Assembly (NCBI RefSeq): GCF_009498215.1
Contig: NZ_CP043499.1
Location: 868,001 to 932,000, forward strand
From: Rhizobium grahamii
GTDB taxonomy: Bacteria > Pseudomonadota > Alphaproteobacteria > Rhizobiales > Rhizobiaceae
Direction of reading: 5' to 3'
DNA: 64,000 nucleotides
Position numbers and translations under genes: made by a program. This document shows, piece after piece, positions 35,913 through 44,936 of the stretch (position 1 is its first letter; every line of letters starts with the position of its first letter). Under the pieces are notes generated by a model. The model worked only from the letters and a program-made list of their open reading frames with translations. It had not been told where the DNA came from and searched no databases.

Positions 35913-36716
35913 CTACTCGAAGAAGAGACTGACGGTCCCGTAGGGCCCAAAATCGCCAACGATTGTATCGCCATGCCGCGCCTCGATCGGCCGAATGAAA
36001 GAACCCGCCAGAATGATCTGCCCGACCTCGATACCGTCGCCATACTGCGCCAGCCGGTTGGCGAGCCAAGCCACACCACGCGCCGGCTGGTTCAGGACGC
36101 CGGCGCCCAGACCCGTCTCCTCGACCTCGGCATTTCGGCTGACGATAGCGCCCATCCAGCGCATATCGATCTGGTCGGGCTTGACCGCCCGCCCGCCCCA
36201 GACGATACCGGCATTCGCGGCGTTGTCCGAGATCGTGTCGCAGATGTTGCGGGCTCTCTTCGTCTCCGGATCGGTCCGGAAAATCCGCGTATCGAGAATT
36301 TCAAGCGCAGGCGTCACGTAGTCGGTAGCGTTGAGCACATCGAAGGCGGTCACGCCGGGTCCACGCAGAGACCGTTTCATGACGAAGGCGATTTCGGCTT
36401 CCACGCGCGGCTGGATGAACCGGTCCTTCGGGACCGTCGCACCGTCCTCGAAGACCATATCATCGAGCAGCACGCCGGAATCGGGAATGTTGATGTTCAG
36501 CGCATATTGCATGGCCTTCGACGTCAGGCCGATCTTCCAGCCGATGACCTTGCGGCCGGCAGCGATCTTCTTCGTTACCCAGGCGCCCTGTACGGCATAG
36601 GCATCGTCCATTGTCATGTCGGGATGCTTGAGGGAAAGCAGTCCCATCTGTGTACGGCTCCGCTCCGCCTGATCCAGGCTCTCGGCGGCGGCTTCGATTT
36701 CTGCGGCGGTCAACAT
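35913..36716 (-). CDS. hpaH: 2-Oxo-hept-4-ene-1,7-dioate hydratase
   Basis: A 267-residue FAH-superfamily hydratase (MhpD/HpaH group). RVEAEIAFVMKRSLRGPGV carries the metal-binding Glu pair, and the KIGLTSKAMQ and GVLLDDMVFEDG segments are typical. It adds water to 2-oxohept-4-enedioate to give the HpaI substrate. It overlaps the HpaG gene by one base and lies 9 bases upstream of hpaI. Confidence 0.9.
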   Translation of the reverse strand: MLTAAEIEAAAESLDQAERSRTQMGLLSLKHPDMTMDDAYAVQGAWVTKKIAAGRKVIGWKIGLTSKAMQYALNINIPDSGVLLDDMVFEDGATVPKDRFIQPRVEAEIAFVMKRSLRGPGVTAFDVLNATDYVTPALEILDTRIFRTDPETKRARNICDTISDNAANAGIVWGGRAVKPDQIDMRWMGAIVSRNAEVEETGLGAGVLNQPARGVAWLANRLAQYGDGIEVGQIILAGSFIRPIEARHGDTIVGDFGPYGTVSLFFE

Positions 36717-37591
36717 CAGAATACCTCGTCGGCGATCGTGTTACGGAGTATCCCAAGCCCTTCGGCCTCAACCTCCACCACGTCCCCAGGCTTCAACCAA
36801 ATTGGCGGATCGAAGCGAGCGCCCGCACCGGTCGGCGTGCCGCAGACGATGACGTCGCCGGGCACCAGTGTCGTGAATGTGGAGATGTAGTTGATGATCT
36901 TTCGAAACGAGAAGATCATCCGGCTGGTCCGGTCGCTCTGGCGCACCTCGCCGTTGACCCGTGTTTCGAGCTTGATGTCGGCCAGCTGCTCCTCGTCCGT
37001 GAACGGCACCAGCCATGGGCCAATGGAACCCGTCCGGTCGAAATTCTTGCCCTGCGTCACGTTGAATTTGGCATGACGCACCCAGTCGCGGATCGTGCCT
37101 TCGTTGCAGAGCGAGAGCGCCGCAATGTGACCGAAGGCATCCGCCTCGGCGATGCGCCGTCCGCCCTTTCCAATGACGATGACGATCTCACCCTCATAAT
37201 CGAGTTGCGGGCTTTCCGGCGGACGGATCAACGGTTGCCCGTGGCCGGTGAACGAGCGCGGGAACCGGATGAACAGCGAGGGGTTCGCCGGCAGTGCTTG
37301 CCCATCCTTGTATTCCTCGTTGCGATCGGGAAAGTTGACGCCGACGCAGATAATCTTTTCCGGCGACGGTATCGGGATTTCATAGGCGATGTCGTCGAGC
37401 GCATAGTCGACGGGCAGAGCCGCACTCTCCGCGCCCAGTCTGCTTAAAGCATTGGCCTCGATAACCTCACGCAAACTCGGCCAGCGCTCGCCGTAGCGGG
37501 CTGAGAGATCGACGATGCCATCGGCTTTCACGAGGCCGTATTTCAGTGTGCCGCCGTGGGAAAAGCTGGCGAAGCGAAGGCGTTCGGTCAC
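36716..37591 (-). CDS. hpaG: HpaG-like fumarylacetoacetase-family decarboxylase/isomerase
   Basis: A 291-residue FAH-family protein. The metal motif is in LDYEGEIVIVIGKGG, and the C-terminus reads VPGDVIVCGTPTGAGA. In the homoprotocatechuate pathway this family decarboxylates 5-oxopent-3-ene-1,2,5-tricarboxylate and isomerises the product. E. coli HpaG is a fusion of two such domains (about 430 residues), whereas this protein has one. Either it performs both steps or the second is done elsewhere. It lies between the decarboxylase and hpaH. Confidence 0.82.
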   Translation of the reverse strand: MTERLRFASFSHGGTLKYGLVKADGIVDLSARYGERWPSLREVIEANALSRLGAESAALPVDYALDDIAYEIPIPSPEKIICVGVNFPDRNEEYKDGQALPANPSLFIRFPRSFTGHGQPLIRPPESPQLDYEGEIVIVIGKGGRRIAEADAFGHIAALSLCNEGTIRDWVRHAKFNVTQGKNFDRTGSIGPWLVPFTDEEQLADIKLETRVNGEVRQSDRTSRMIFSFRKIINYISTFTTLVPGDVIVCGTPTGAGARFDPPIWLKPGDVVEVEAEGLGILRNTIADEVF

Positions 37592-37600
37592 GGCGGTCTC

Positions 37601-39007
37601 CTAATTCCATGTACGGGCGATCTCGGTGATGACCGTGAAAGCCGTGTCAGCGTCGTCACGAGTCATCTCGAATTGCCCAGCCTGGAAGCGGATGGCGATG
37701 CGACCGTCGACGCGTGTCTGGGTCAAATAAATGCGGCCGTCGTCGTTGATGGCATTGACGAGCGCGATGTTGTGCTGGTCGCTATCGCCGCGGCCCTTAT
37801 GGCGGAAGGAGAAGAGCGAGAGAACAGGCTTGCTGACGATTTCGAAATCCGGCTCAGCGGCAATCCGTTCGGCAAGCTCCTCCGACCACCTCACGTGGTT
37901 GCGGATCATGGTGCGCAGGCCCTCGAGCCCATGATAGCGCATCAGGAACCAGAGCTTGAGCGCTCTAAAACGGCGACCCAGCGGAACCGACCATTCCGAA
38001 TAGTTGACGATGCCATCATGGCCATGGGTTTTCAGGTATTCCGGCTGAATGGCCAGAGTGCGTACCTGATCCTCGGGGCTTTTGATGAATTGCACCGAGC
38101 AATCGAAGTTGGCGCCCAGCCATTTATGCGGATTGAAGACGACGGAGTCAGCCTCCTCGACACCCTTCCATAGCGTCCGAAACTCCGGGCAGATCATCGC
38201 TGAACCAGCCCAGGCGGCATCGACATGCAGGTAAAGCCCATGTGCCTTCACGACCGCAGCAACCTCGGCGATCGGATCGCATGCACCAATCGAGGTGCCA
38301 CCGGTGCAGGCGATGACACCCGCTGGGATGTGACCGCTTTCGAGATCGGCCCTGATCGCCGCATCCAGCGCTTCCGGGTCCATGCCGTTCAGCGGTCCCT
38401 TGGTCGGGATCCGCACCAGGTTGGCCTCACCGATACCCGCAATCCAGATTGCCCGGTCGATGGACGTATGGACCTGCTTGGACGCATAAACGCGAACGGC
38501 GCCGTGCGCCGCGAGCCCCTCGCTGTTGCCTTTCCACCCAAGCGCCTTCTCGCGCATGACCAGGACGGCGGCAAGCGTCGCGGTCGAAGCCGAATCCTGG
38601 ATGACACCGGCAAAACCATCCGGCAGGCCGAGCGCCTGTCGCAGCCAGTCGACCACGCGGGTCTCGAGTTCCGTCGCTGCCGGCGACGTCTGCCAGAGCA
38701 TGCACTGCGCAGCGACGGAGGTAACGAGATAATCCGCTATGACGGAAACGGGAGCGGCATTGGCCGGGAAATAGGCAAAGAAGCGTGGGTGCTGCCAGTG
38801 AGTGATGCCATCGGGAATGATGCGCTCGAAGTCGGCGAAGATCGCCTCCATCGCCTCACCCGCTTCGGGGGCGGCATCAGCGATCTGCCTGATAATGTCA
38901 CCGGGCTTCGTCTGCGCGCGAACTGGCCGCTCGCGCAGGTTTGCCCGATAATCCGCACCCCAATCGGCAGCCGTGCGCGACCATTGGCGGAAGGCTTCGT
39001 TGTCCAT
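37601..39007 (-). CDS. Aromatic-L-amino-acid decarboxylase-type PLP enzyme
   Basis: A 468-residue group II PLP decarboxylase. The PLP lysine is K295 in FNPHKWLGANFDCS, the cofactor Asp is D263 (HVDAAWAGSA), and H180 (VHTSIDRA) is the usual ring-stacking histidine. The closest characterised enzymes act on DOPA, tyrosine, phenylalanine or tryptophan. It sits inside the hpa operon, which suggests it feeds an aromatic amine such as tyramine or dopamine toward 4-hydroxyphenylacetate or homoprotocatechuate. Substrate preference is inference. Confidence 0.88.
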   Translation of the reverse strand: MDNEAFRQWSRTAADWGADYRANLRERPVRAQTKPGDIIRQIADAAPEAGEAMEAIFADFERIIPDGITHWQHPRFFAYFPANAAPVSVIADYLVTSVAAQCMLWQTSPAATELETRVVDWLRQALGLPDGFAGVIQDSASTATLAAVLVMREKALGWKGNSEGLAAHGAVRVYASKQVHTSIDRAIWIAGIGEANLVRIPTKGPLNGMDPEALDAAIRADLESGHIPAGVIACTGGTSIGACDPIAEVAAVVKAHGLYLHVDAAWAGSAMICPEFRTLWKGVEEADSVVFNPHKWLGANFDCSVQFIKSPEDQVRTLAIQPEYLKTHGHDGIVNYSEWSVPLGRRFRALKLWFLMRYHGLEGLRTMIRNHVRWSEELAERIAAEPDFEIVSKPVLSLFSFRHKGRGDSDQHNIALVNAINDDGRIYLTQTRVDGRIAIRFQAGQFEMTRDDADTAFTVITEIARTWN

Positions 39008-39053
39008 GTCCTACTCCCTTACCGGCACCATATTGATTGCTTCGTCCCGACCA

Positions 39054-40034
39054 TCAGGGCGCGACGATCGGTTGAGCCTTCAGGACCGAGTCTCGCGGTT
39101 CGGTACCAGCAAACTGGCTGCCTTCTTCAAACCAGGATTTTGGCGCCGGGGCTCCCCAGAGCGTCTGGCGCTGTGGATCCTTGAGGTCCCATTTGATCGG
39201 CTCCAGATCGGGATCGACGGTCTGATAGTCGGAGCAGTAGATCTCGATGCGGTGACCGTCGGGATCGCGAATATAAAGGAAGAAGGCATTGGAAATGCCG
39301 TGGCGGCCCGGGCCGCGCTCGATGTTGGCGAGCCAGCCGGTCGTCGCCATCAGATCGAGCAGGTCGATGATATTCAGGGGCGTCGGCACCCAGAAGGCGG
39401 TGTGATGGAGGCGTGGGCCTCGACCGTTCGTGAAAGCGATGTCATGCACGCCGCCCTTGCGATGCGTCCACGCTGCCCATAGCCGCCCCGTTTCCTCATC
39501 TGCAGTGTATTCGGTGACGCGGAAGCCGATCTCATTGTAGAAGGCCACGCTTTCATCCACATTTGGCGAAAAGCAGTTGAAGTGGTCGATGCGCAGCGGC
39601 TTCACGCCCTTGTAGAGGGCGTATTTCTGATGGATCGGCTCCAGACGATCCATCCTCGAATAGAATTCGAGCGGAATGCCATGCGGGTCGCGCGTGCGGA
39701 AGGTACGCGACTGATAGGGCCGCTCGATCCACTCGACTGGCAGATCCTTGCTCTTGAAGAAGTGCCCGGCCTTGTCGAGATCCTCGTCGGAAAACACCTT
39801 GAAGCCGAGGTCGCGGGCTTCGGCCTTCTCCGCCTTCTTCAGGACGATGCAGTGATGACCCCGCTCCTCCAGTGCCCTGAGATATATTGTGTCGCTCGTC
39901 TCGTCGGTGACCTGAAGTCCGAGCGTGTCGACATAGAAGGCGCGCGACTTGGCAAGGTCGGTGACGGCCAGCTCAACGTGGCTCAGGCGAACGATGTTGA
40001 ACGGCGGATAGAGATTGGGCTTCGGCAGGGGCAT
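39054..40034 (-). CDS. hpaD: Homoprotocatechuate 2,3-dioxygenase
   Basis: A 326-residue type I extradiol dioxygenase with two VOC-type modules. Metal ligands are in HHTAFWVPTP (His), DHFNCFSPNV (His) and RIEIYCSDYQ (Glu). It opens the ring of 3,4-dihydroxyphenylacetate to 5-carboxymethyl-2-hydroxymuconate semialdehyde using Fe(II) or Mn(II). GGAGG 7 bases before ATG 40034 sets the start rather than the GTG at 40046. It lies between hpaE and the aromatic decarboxylase. Confidence 0.9.
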   Translation of the reverse strand: MPLPKPNLYPPFNIVRLSHVELAVTDLAKSRAFYVDTLGLQVTDETSDTIYLRALEERGHHCIVLKKAEKAEARDLGFKVFSDEDLDKAGHFFKSKDLPVEWIERPYQSRTFRTRDPHGIPLEFYSRMDRLEPIHQKYALYKGVKPLRIDHFNCFSPNVDESVAFYNEIGFRVTEYTADEETGRLWAAWTHRKGGVHDIAFTNGRGPRLHHTAFWVPTPLNIIDLLDLMATTGWLANIERGPGRHGISNAFFLYIRDPDGHRIEIYCSDYQTVDPDLEPIKWDLKDPQRQTLWGAPAPKSWFEEGSQFAGTEPRDSVLKAQPIVAP

Positions 40035-40093
40035 TCTTTCCTCCACGGGACCTGCATTGCAGGCAATTCTGATCAGGGGTAACGACGGGTGCG

Positions 40094-41608
40094 TCAGCCA
40101 CCGAGCTTCTGGATGGCATGCGCTTTGTTGGCGAAAGCGATATTCTTGGTTTCCATATAGAAATCGAAGGACCAGTCGCCGCCATCGCGCCCGATACCGG
40201 AGCTCTTCACCCCGCCGAACGGGGTTGGCAGATGGCGGACATTTTCGGAGTTCACCCAGATCATCCCCGCCTCCAGCGCATCGGTGAAACGGAAGGCTCG
40301 GGTGACGTCATTGGTCCAGAGATAGCCGGTCAGGCCGTATTGTACGTCGTTGGCAAGAGCGAGCGCCTCGTCCTCGTCCCTGAACGGGATCGTGGTCAGT
40401 ACCGGGCCAAAGATCTCCTCCTGCGCGATGCGCATGTTGTTGTTGGCGCCGGTGAAGAGGGTCGGCGAGACATAGCAGCCGCCACCGGGCCCTGCGAACT
40501 TCTCACCGCCGGCAGCAACCGTCGCGCCCTCGCTTTTGCCGATGCCGATATATTCCAGCACCTTCTTTTCATGGATCGGATGAATGAGCGGACCGACGAC
40601 AGTTTCGGGATCGAGCGGATGCCCGACCTTGATACGCTTGGCCTTCTCCGCAACGAGCGCGGTAAACCTGTCATAGATGCTCTCCTCCACCAGCAATCGA
40701 GACGAGGAGGTGCAGCGTTCGCCATTCAGCGAATAGATCATGAAGACGGCCGCGTCGGCAGCGCGCTCAAGATCGGCATCGGCGAAGACCACGACGGGGT
40801 TCTTGCCACCGAGTTCGAAGTGCACGCGCTTCAGCGTGTCGGCGCCCTGCTTCATGATCATCGACCCGGTCCGGCTTTCGCCAACAAAGCCGATCGCCTT
40901 GATGTCGCGATGTTCGGTCAGCGCCTTGCCGGCATCTTCGCCGAAGCCGTTGACGAGGTTCCACACACCCTTCGGCAGCCCGGCTTCCTCGGCAATCTCG
41001 ACAAGCAGTCGTGCGGTCAGCGGCGAGAATTCGGCGGGCTTGTGCACGATGGTGCAACCAGCGGCAAGCGCCGGCGCTATCTTCCAGGTCGACAGCATGA
41101 AGGGCGTATTCCACGGCGTGATGATGCCCACCGGACCGATCGGCACACGCGTGGTCATGTTGACCTGTCCCGGGCCTCGCAGAGTCCTGCCATCGCGGGC
41201 TTCCGGCGCACGATCGGCGAAGAAGCGGAAATTCTCCGCACCTCGGAGCGCTGCCTTGGCCATGAATTTCAGCGACTGCCCGGTGTCCATGCACTCGACA
41301 AAAGCGATCTCTTCGGCGCGTGCCACGATCGCGTCGGCGATCTTGTGCAGAAGTTTCTTGCGCGCATCTCCATCCATCGCCGCCCAGGCCGGAAACACTG
41401 CCTTGGCTGCTTTGGCCGCGCGATCTATATCAGTGGCGCTGCCTCGCGCTACGCGCGCCAGCGGCTTCAGGTCGATCGGCGATATGGTTTCGAATGTGGC
41501 GCCTTCGGCCGCCGGGACGTCTTCGCCGCCGATGCGGTTGAGAACGCCATTTTCGAACTGAGACAGATAGCTTTTGGCCTTGGCAATGTTTTCGTCGAGT
41601 TTCGACAT
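40094..41608 (-). CDS. hpaE: 5-Carboxymethyl-2-hydroxymuconate semialdehyde dehydrogenase
   Basis: A 504-residue aldehyde dehydrogenase. Nucleophile C299 (LNGERCTSSSRLL), general base E265 (FELGGKNPVV), NAD-binding FVGESRTGS and the PWNTPF motif are present. It oxidises the ring-cleavage semialdehyde to 5-carboxymethyl-2-hydroxymuconate. Placement between hpaD and hpaF supports the HpaE assignment over a generic ALDH. Confidence 0.9.
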   Translation of the reverse strand: MSKLDENIAKAKSYLSQFENGVLNRIGGEDVPAAEGATFETISPIDLKPLARVARGSATDIDRAAKAAKAVFPAWAAMDGDARKKLLHKIADAIVARAEEIAFVECMDTGQSLKFMAKAALRGAENFRFFADRAPEARDGRTLRGPGQVNMTTRVPIGPVGIITPWNTPFMLSTWKIAPALAAGCTIVHKPAEFSPLTARLLVEIAEEAGLPKGVWNLVNGFGEDAGKALTEHRDIKAIGFVGESRTGSMIMKQGADTLKRVHFELGGKNPVVVFADADLERAADAAVFMIYSLNGERCTSSSRLLVEESIYDRFTALVAEKAKRIKVGHPLDPETVVGPLIHPIHEKKVLEYIGIGKSEGATVAAGGEKFAGPGGGCYVSPTLFTGANNNMRIAQEEIFGPVLTTIPFRDEDEALALANDVQYGLTGYLWTNDVTRAFRFTDALEAGMIWVNSENVRHLPTPFGGVKSSGIGRDGGDWSFDFYMETKNIAFANKAHAIQKLGG

Positions 41609-41661
41609 ATCAGCTCCATGGTGCGCGAGGCACTTCTCGGATCGTTGCAGTCAGTGAGGTG

Positions 41662-42054
41662 TCAGGCGCTCGCGGCTCGAAGTCGCGGATGGATCGCGTT
41701 CTTTTTCCAACTGAGATCCGGGTCGATCTCGCGGATTTCGAGGGTCAGGGCGAAGTGTGGCGTCTCGAAAAGAGGTGCGAGATATTCCGTGACCGTTGCG
41801 AAGATGGCGTCCCCCGTCGTCTTGCGCTCGCCCTTGCTCCGTCCGACACCAACGCGGAAAGACATATCGATGAAGGCGTTTTCGGCCAGCAGGTCGGCAA
41901 CAGCGTAGGACTCACAGCGAATGGCGCGCACACGGACCGCTCCGAGTTCGAAAAGGCCGGTTTCCATGATCGTCGCGTGTATCTCCTGACACAGCGCGGT
42001 GAAATCGACCCGGCCATCCAGGTTGGCCGAATATTCCATCGTGAAATGCGGCAT
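41662..42054 (-). CDS. hpaF: 5-Carboxymethyl-2-hydroxymuconate delta-isomerase
   Basis: A 130-residue member of the tautomerase superfamily. The catalytic proline directly follows the initiator Met (MPHFTMEYSANL). The SFRVGVGRSKGERK stretch is also conserved. It isomerises 5-carboxymethyl-2-hydroxymuconate in the homoprotocatechuate route. It is the first gene of the minus-strand hpa operon, divergent from hpaR, with a palindromic operator between them. Confidence 0.9.
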   Translation of the reverse strand: MPHFTMEYSANLDGRVDFTALCQEIHATIMETGLFELGAVRVRAIRCESYAVADLLAENAFIDMSFRVGVGRSKGERKTTGDAIFATVTEYLAPLFETPHFALTLEIREIDPDLSWKKNAIHPRLRAASA

Positions 42055-42085
42055 CCTTTCCTCCCGAAGCTTTGCCTTTATTTAT

Positions 42086-42097
42086 TTAACATGTTAA
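42086..42097. promoter_or_regulatory. Perfect palindrome, candidate HpaR operator
   Basis: TTAACATGTTAA is a perfect 12-bp palindrome, 32 bases upstream of hpaF and 87 bases upstream of hpaR, inside an A/T-rich tract. MarR-family repressors bind such palindromes in divergent promoters, and HpaR is the only regulator encoded here. No other copy was noticed, although I could not search exhaustively. Confidence 0.6.
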
Positions 42098-42183
42098 TGA
42101 TTCGGTATGCGTTGTCAAGCCCTCGGCGAGTGGCTTGCGGACGGCGGCAATTGCAAACTCAGCGTAAATGGACCATAGCATCG

Positions 42184-42666
42184 ATGATGACCGACCGCGC
42201 CGCGACCAAGCCCAAGATCCCGCAGGATGCGCTTTTGCCCCGCAATACGCGGCGCTCGCTTCCGATTGCTCTGTTGCGAGCGCGCGAAGCGCTGATGAGC
42301 CATTTCCGCCCGATGCTTGCCGAGCACGACATTACTGAGCAGCAGTGGCGCGTTATCCGCATCCTCGCCGAGGCGGGCACCGTGGACGCCTCTGACATGG
42401 CCGACCGCGCCTTTATTCTGGCGCCAAGCCTGACGCGCATCATCCGCTCGCTCGAAGAGCGCGGCATCATCGACAAGGCCAAAGACGACAATGACGGGCG
42501 TAGGGTTCTGTTGAAGATCACCCCTGCCGGTCTGGCGATTATCGAAGAGGTCGCACCCGAGAGCCGGCTGATCTACGACCGGCTCGAAAAGCGTTTCGGA
42601 CGCGAGCGGATCGAACTCCTGCTCGACATGCTGGATGAAGTCGCTGCCTTCAATGGAAACGACTGA
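42184..42666 (+). CDS. hpaR: Homoprotocatechuate degradation repressor (MarR family)
   Basis: A 160-residue MarR protein with the HpaR signature: LPRNTRRSLPIALLRAREALMSHFRPMLAEHDITEQQWRVIRIL. The wing (KAKDDNDGRRVLLKITPAG) follows the recognition helix. ATG 42184 (or 42187) is chosen because the long in-frame upstream extension overlaps hpaF antisense and the operator. It is divergent from hpaFEDGHI and probably represses it until homoprotocatechuate or 4-hydroxyphenylacetate is present. It converges with the kinase gene, 2 bases apart. Confidence 0.9.
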   Translation: MMTDRAATKPKIPQDALLPRNTRRSLPIALLRAREALMSHFRPMLAEHDITEQQWRVIRILAEAGTVDASDMADRAFILAPSLTRIIRSLEERGIIDKAKDDNDGRRVLLKITPAGLAIIEEVAPESRLIYDRLEKRFGRERIELLLDMLDEVAAFNGND

Positions 42667-42668
42667 CA

Positions 42669-43655
42669 TCAGATATCATTCCGGAGCACGATCGCCAGTT
42701 CACGAACGTCCCCGACATAGCGCGACAGGCGATCGGCGGTATCGGGAAGGTCCGGCCTTGCGGCCGCCCAACCGACGTAAGTCACGCTGCGCAGCAACAG
42801 GAACAATGGCAGATTGCTGAGTGCGCCCTCATCGAGCGGGCGCCGTTCTCTGTAGCCCTCAATCAAAGCGTTCTTGAGTGCGGCATAGTGCGGTTCGTGC
42901 CTGTTGCGAAGAAGCGCCGTCGCGATATCGAAAAGGCGATAGCCGTAGCCGCAGTCGTCAAAGTCGATCAAGGCGACACTGTCTCCATCGACAAGCACGT
43001 TCTCGCGAACGAGGTCGGCGTGAATCAGGCCACAATCCAGCGACCCAAGAGCATCGATGCGTTCCTGCAGATCGATGCGCAGTTTTGACAGAAAGTGTCG
43101 CTCTTCCACCGGCAAAATCAGACAGTCCCAAAACCGGCCCCAGAGCGGATTTTCTCCCAGTAGACCATCCTTGTTCCAGGCGTGGCGGGTAAATCCAGTC
43201 GGGACAGCCCATCGATCGGCAGCGTTGTGCGCCTCCGCCATGACACCGCCGACCGATCGATAGATCCGTTCGATCTCGCGCTCCGAATGACAGAGCGGCC
43301 TGCCAGTTTCACCGATCTGTTGCCCTCCCACCCATCCGATCAAATCCGCATACTGACTTTCCTCGCCGGTAATTTGCACAAGGAGATCCCCGCTGTCAGT
43401 CGCGATCGGCTGCGGCACAGCTATGCCGTTACGACGCAAGTCATCCATCCACAAAAGTTCGGACTTCAACGCAGCTTGCGAATGGTATCCGGGCCGGTGC
43501 AATCTCAACGCGGCCATTTGACCGTCGCGCAGATGGACCTTGAAGACCGCGTTCTCACGGAATTTCAGGAGTTCCGGTTCCTGGGCTGGTAGGCCAAAGG
43601 CCGCAAGCGCCTGCCGGGCCCTGCGGTGCAGATCAGCGTTGACGGATGTCATCAA
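42669..43655 (-). CDS. APH-fold small-molecule kinase (hydroxylysine/homoserine kinase-like)
   Basis: A 328-residue choline/aminoglycoside kinase-fold protein. The Brenner-type catalytic loop GLIHADLVRENVL and the metal motif VALIDFDDCGYGYR are intact. The N-lobe has ENAVFKVHLRDGQMAALRLHRPG. It is coupled by ATGA to a class III aminotransferase that resembles phospho-lyases of the AGXT2-like group. In animals that pair phosphorylates and then eliminates phosphate from hydroxylysine or ethanolamine. An amino alcohol is therefore the best guess for its substrate. It is last in the six-gene IclR operon. Confidence 0.78.
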   Translation of the reverse strand: MMTSVNADLHRRARQALAAFGLPAQEPELLKFRENAVFKVHLRDGQMAALRLHRPGYHSQAALKSELLWMDDLRRNGIAVPQPIATDSGDLLVQITGEESQYADLIGWVGGQQIGETGRPLCHSEREIERIYRSVGGVMAEAHNAADRWAVPTGFTRHAWNKDGLLGENPLWGRFWDCLILPVEERHFLSKLRIDLQERIDALGSLDCGLIHADLVRENVLVDGDSVALIDFDDCGYGYRLFDIATALLRNRHEPHYAALKNALIEGYRERRPLDEGALSNLPLFLLLRSVTYVGWAAARPDLPDTADRLSRYVGDVRELAIVLRNDI

Positions 43656-44935
43656 AGCGCCGCCAACACATCGTCGAGCGTCGAAAGCATGAGATCCGCA
43701 TTCGCCTTGCTGAAAGGCATCGGCGGACGGATCTTGGTCGCGTTTTGATGGATTCCGAGTTTCCCCATCAGGACGCCGCGCTCGCGCATCTCGTTGATGA
43801 CCCTGGTGGCTATCTCTGAGGCAGGCTCCTTAGTTTGCCGGTCAAGCACAAGCTCGCAACCGAAGAACAGGCCGCTACCCCTGACGTTGCCGATGAGATC
43901 GTGTTTCTCGGCTAGGCTGCGCAGCCCTGTTTGGGCGTATTCTCCGACGATGCGGGCGTTCTCGACCAAACCTTCGTCTTCAAGGACATCGAGCACCGCC
44001 ATGCCGGCGGCGCAAGATACCGGGTTGCCACCGAAGGTGTTGAAATAGCGGAATGCCTTGCGAAACGCGTTCAACGTCTCTGAATTGGCGACGACGCCAC
44101 CGATCGGATGGCCGTTACCCATCGGTTTTCCGAGTGTCACGATATCGGGCACGATACCGGCGCGCTGATGGCCCCACATGTGCGAGCCCGTGCGCCCGAA
44201 TCCCGGCTGAACCTCGTCGCAGATCAGAAGGCCGCCTGCCTTGCGGACAATCGCCGCTGCTTTCGGTAGGAAGCCCTCCGGCAGATCGGGAAAGCCTTCA
44301 TTGGCAAAGAACGGATCGATGATGAGCGCGGAGAAACCAAACTCGCTGGCCTCAAGCGATGCGATCGCCTCTTCCAGCGCCGCTGCCCAGGCTGCGGCGA
44401 AAGCCTCGCCCGGAACTCCACCAAGCGGACGATAGCCATCAGGCGCCGGCACATGCCGGACGTGCCCGCCGAAGCCTCCGACGGGTGGCATTCTGGTCGA
44501 CAGTTGCGATACTGCCGTCGTGTTGCCGTGGTAGGTATGATCGGTGGCAATCACACCGGTCTTGCCGGTCAGCGCTTGCGCCATGCGAAGCGCCACATCG
44601 TTCGCCTCGCTGCCCGTACAGGTCAGAATGGCGGTATCGAGGCTATCGTCAAAGGTCGCCGTCAACCGCTCGACATAGTCGAGAATACCTTCATGCGGGT
44701 AGCGCGTGTGGGTATTGAGCGTCGAGGCCTGGCGGGCGATCGCTTCCACCACGCGCGGATGGCAATGGCCGACATGCGGCACATTGTTGTAGCAATCGAG
44801 ATAGCGTTTGCCGTCGGCATCCCACAGCCAGACGCCCTCTCCTTTCACGATATGGACGGGATCCAGGTAGAAGGTCGACATGTTCTTGCCGAGCAACTTC
44901 TCACGCCTTGCGAGCAACGCCGCGGTATTAGGCAT
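43652..44935 (-). CDS. Class III PLP enzyme, AGXT2-like phospho-lyase/aminotransferase
   Basis: A 427-residue fold-type I PLP enzyme. The PLP lysine is in TLGKPMGNGHPIGG and the Asp in LLICDEVQPGFGRTG. The N-terminal segment CYNNVPHVGHCHPRVVEA and STLNTHTRYPHEGILDYVERL closely resembles mammalian ethanolamine-phosphate and hydroxylysine-phosphate phospho-lyases. The catalysed reaction may therefore be elimination rather than transamination. GGGAGG 8 bases before ATG 44935 sets the start. It overlaps the kinase start by 4 bases, and the next aminotransferase ends 2 bases away. Confidence 0.8.
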   Translation of the reverse strand: MPNTAALLARREKLLGKNMSTFYLDPVHIVKGEGVWLWDADGKRYLDCYNNVPHVGHCHPRVVEAIARQASTLNTHTRYPHEGILDYVERLTATFDDSLDTAILTCTGSEANDVALRMAQALTGKTGVIATDHTYHGNTTAVSQLSTRMPPVGGFGGHVRHVPAPDGYRPLGGVPGEAFAAAWAAALEEAIASLEASEFGFSALIIDPFFANEGFPDLPEGFLPKAAAIVRKAGGLLICDEVQPGFGRTGSHMWGHQRAGIVPDIVTLGKPMGNGHPIGGVVANSETLNAFRKAFRYFNTFGGNPVSCAAGMAVLDVLEDEGLVENARIVGEYAQTGLRSLAEKHDLIGNVRGSGLFFGCELVLDRQTKEPASEIATRVINEMRERGVLMGKLGIHQNATKIRPPMPFSKANADLMLSTLDDVLAAL

Positions 44936-44936
44936 C

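Noticed and set aside
40118-41908. 596-codon open frame opposite hpaE and hpaF
   Set aside because: Antisense to two well-supported hpa genes; no recognisable protein.
41659-42183. Upstream in-frame extension of hpaR (175 codons)
   Set aside because: Runs antisense through hpaF and over the operator; the protein from ATG 42184 already has normal MarR length.
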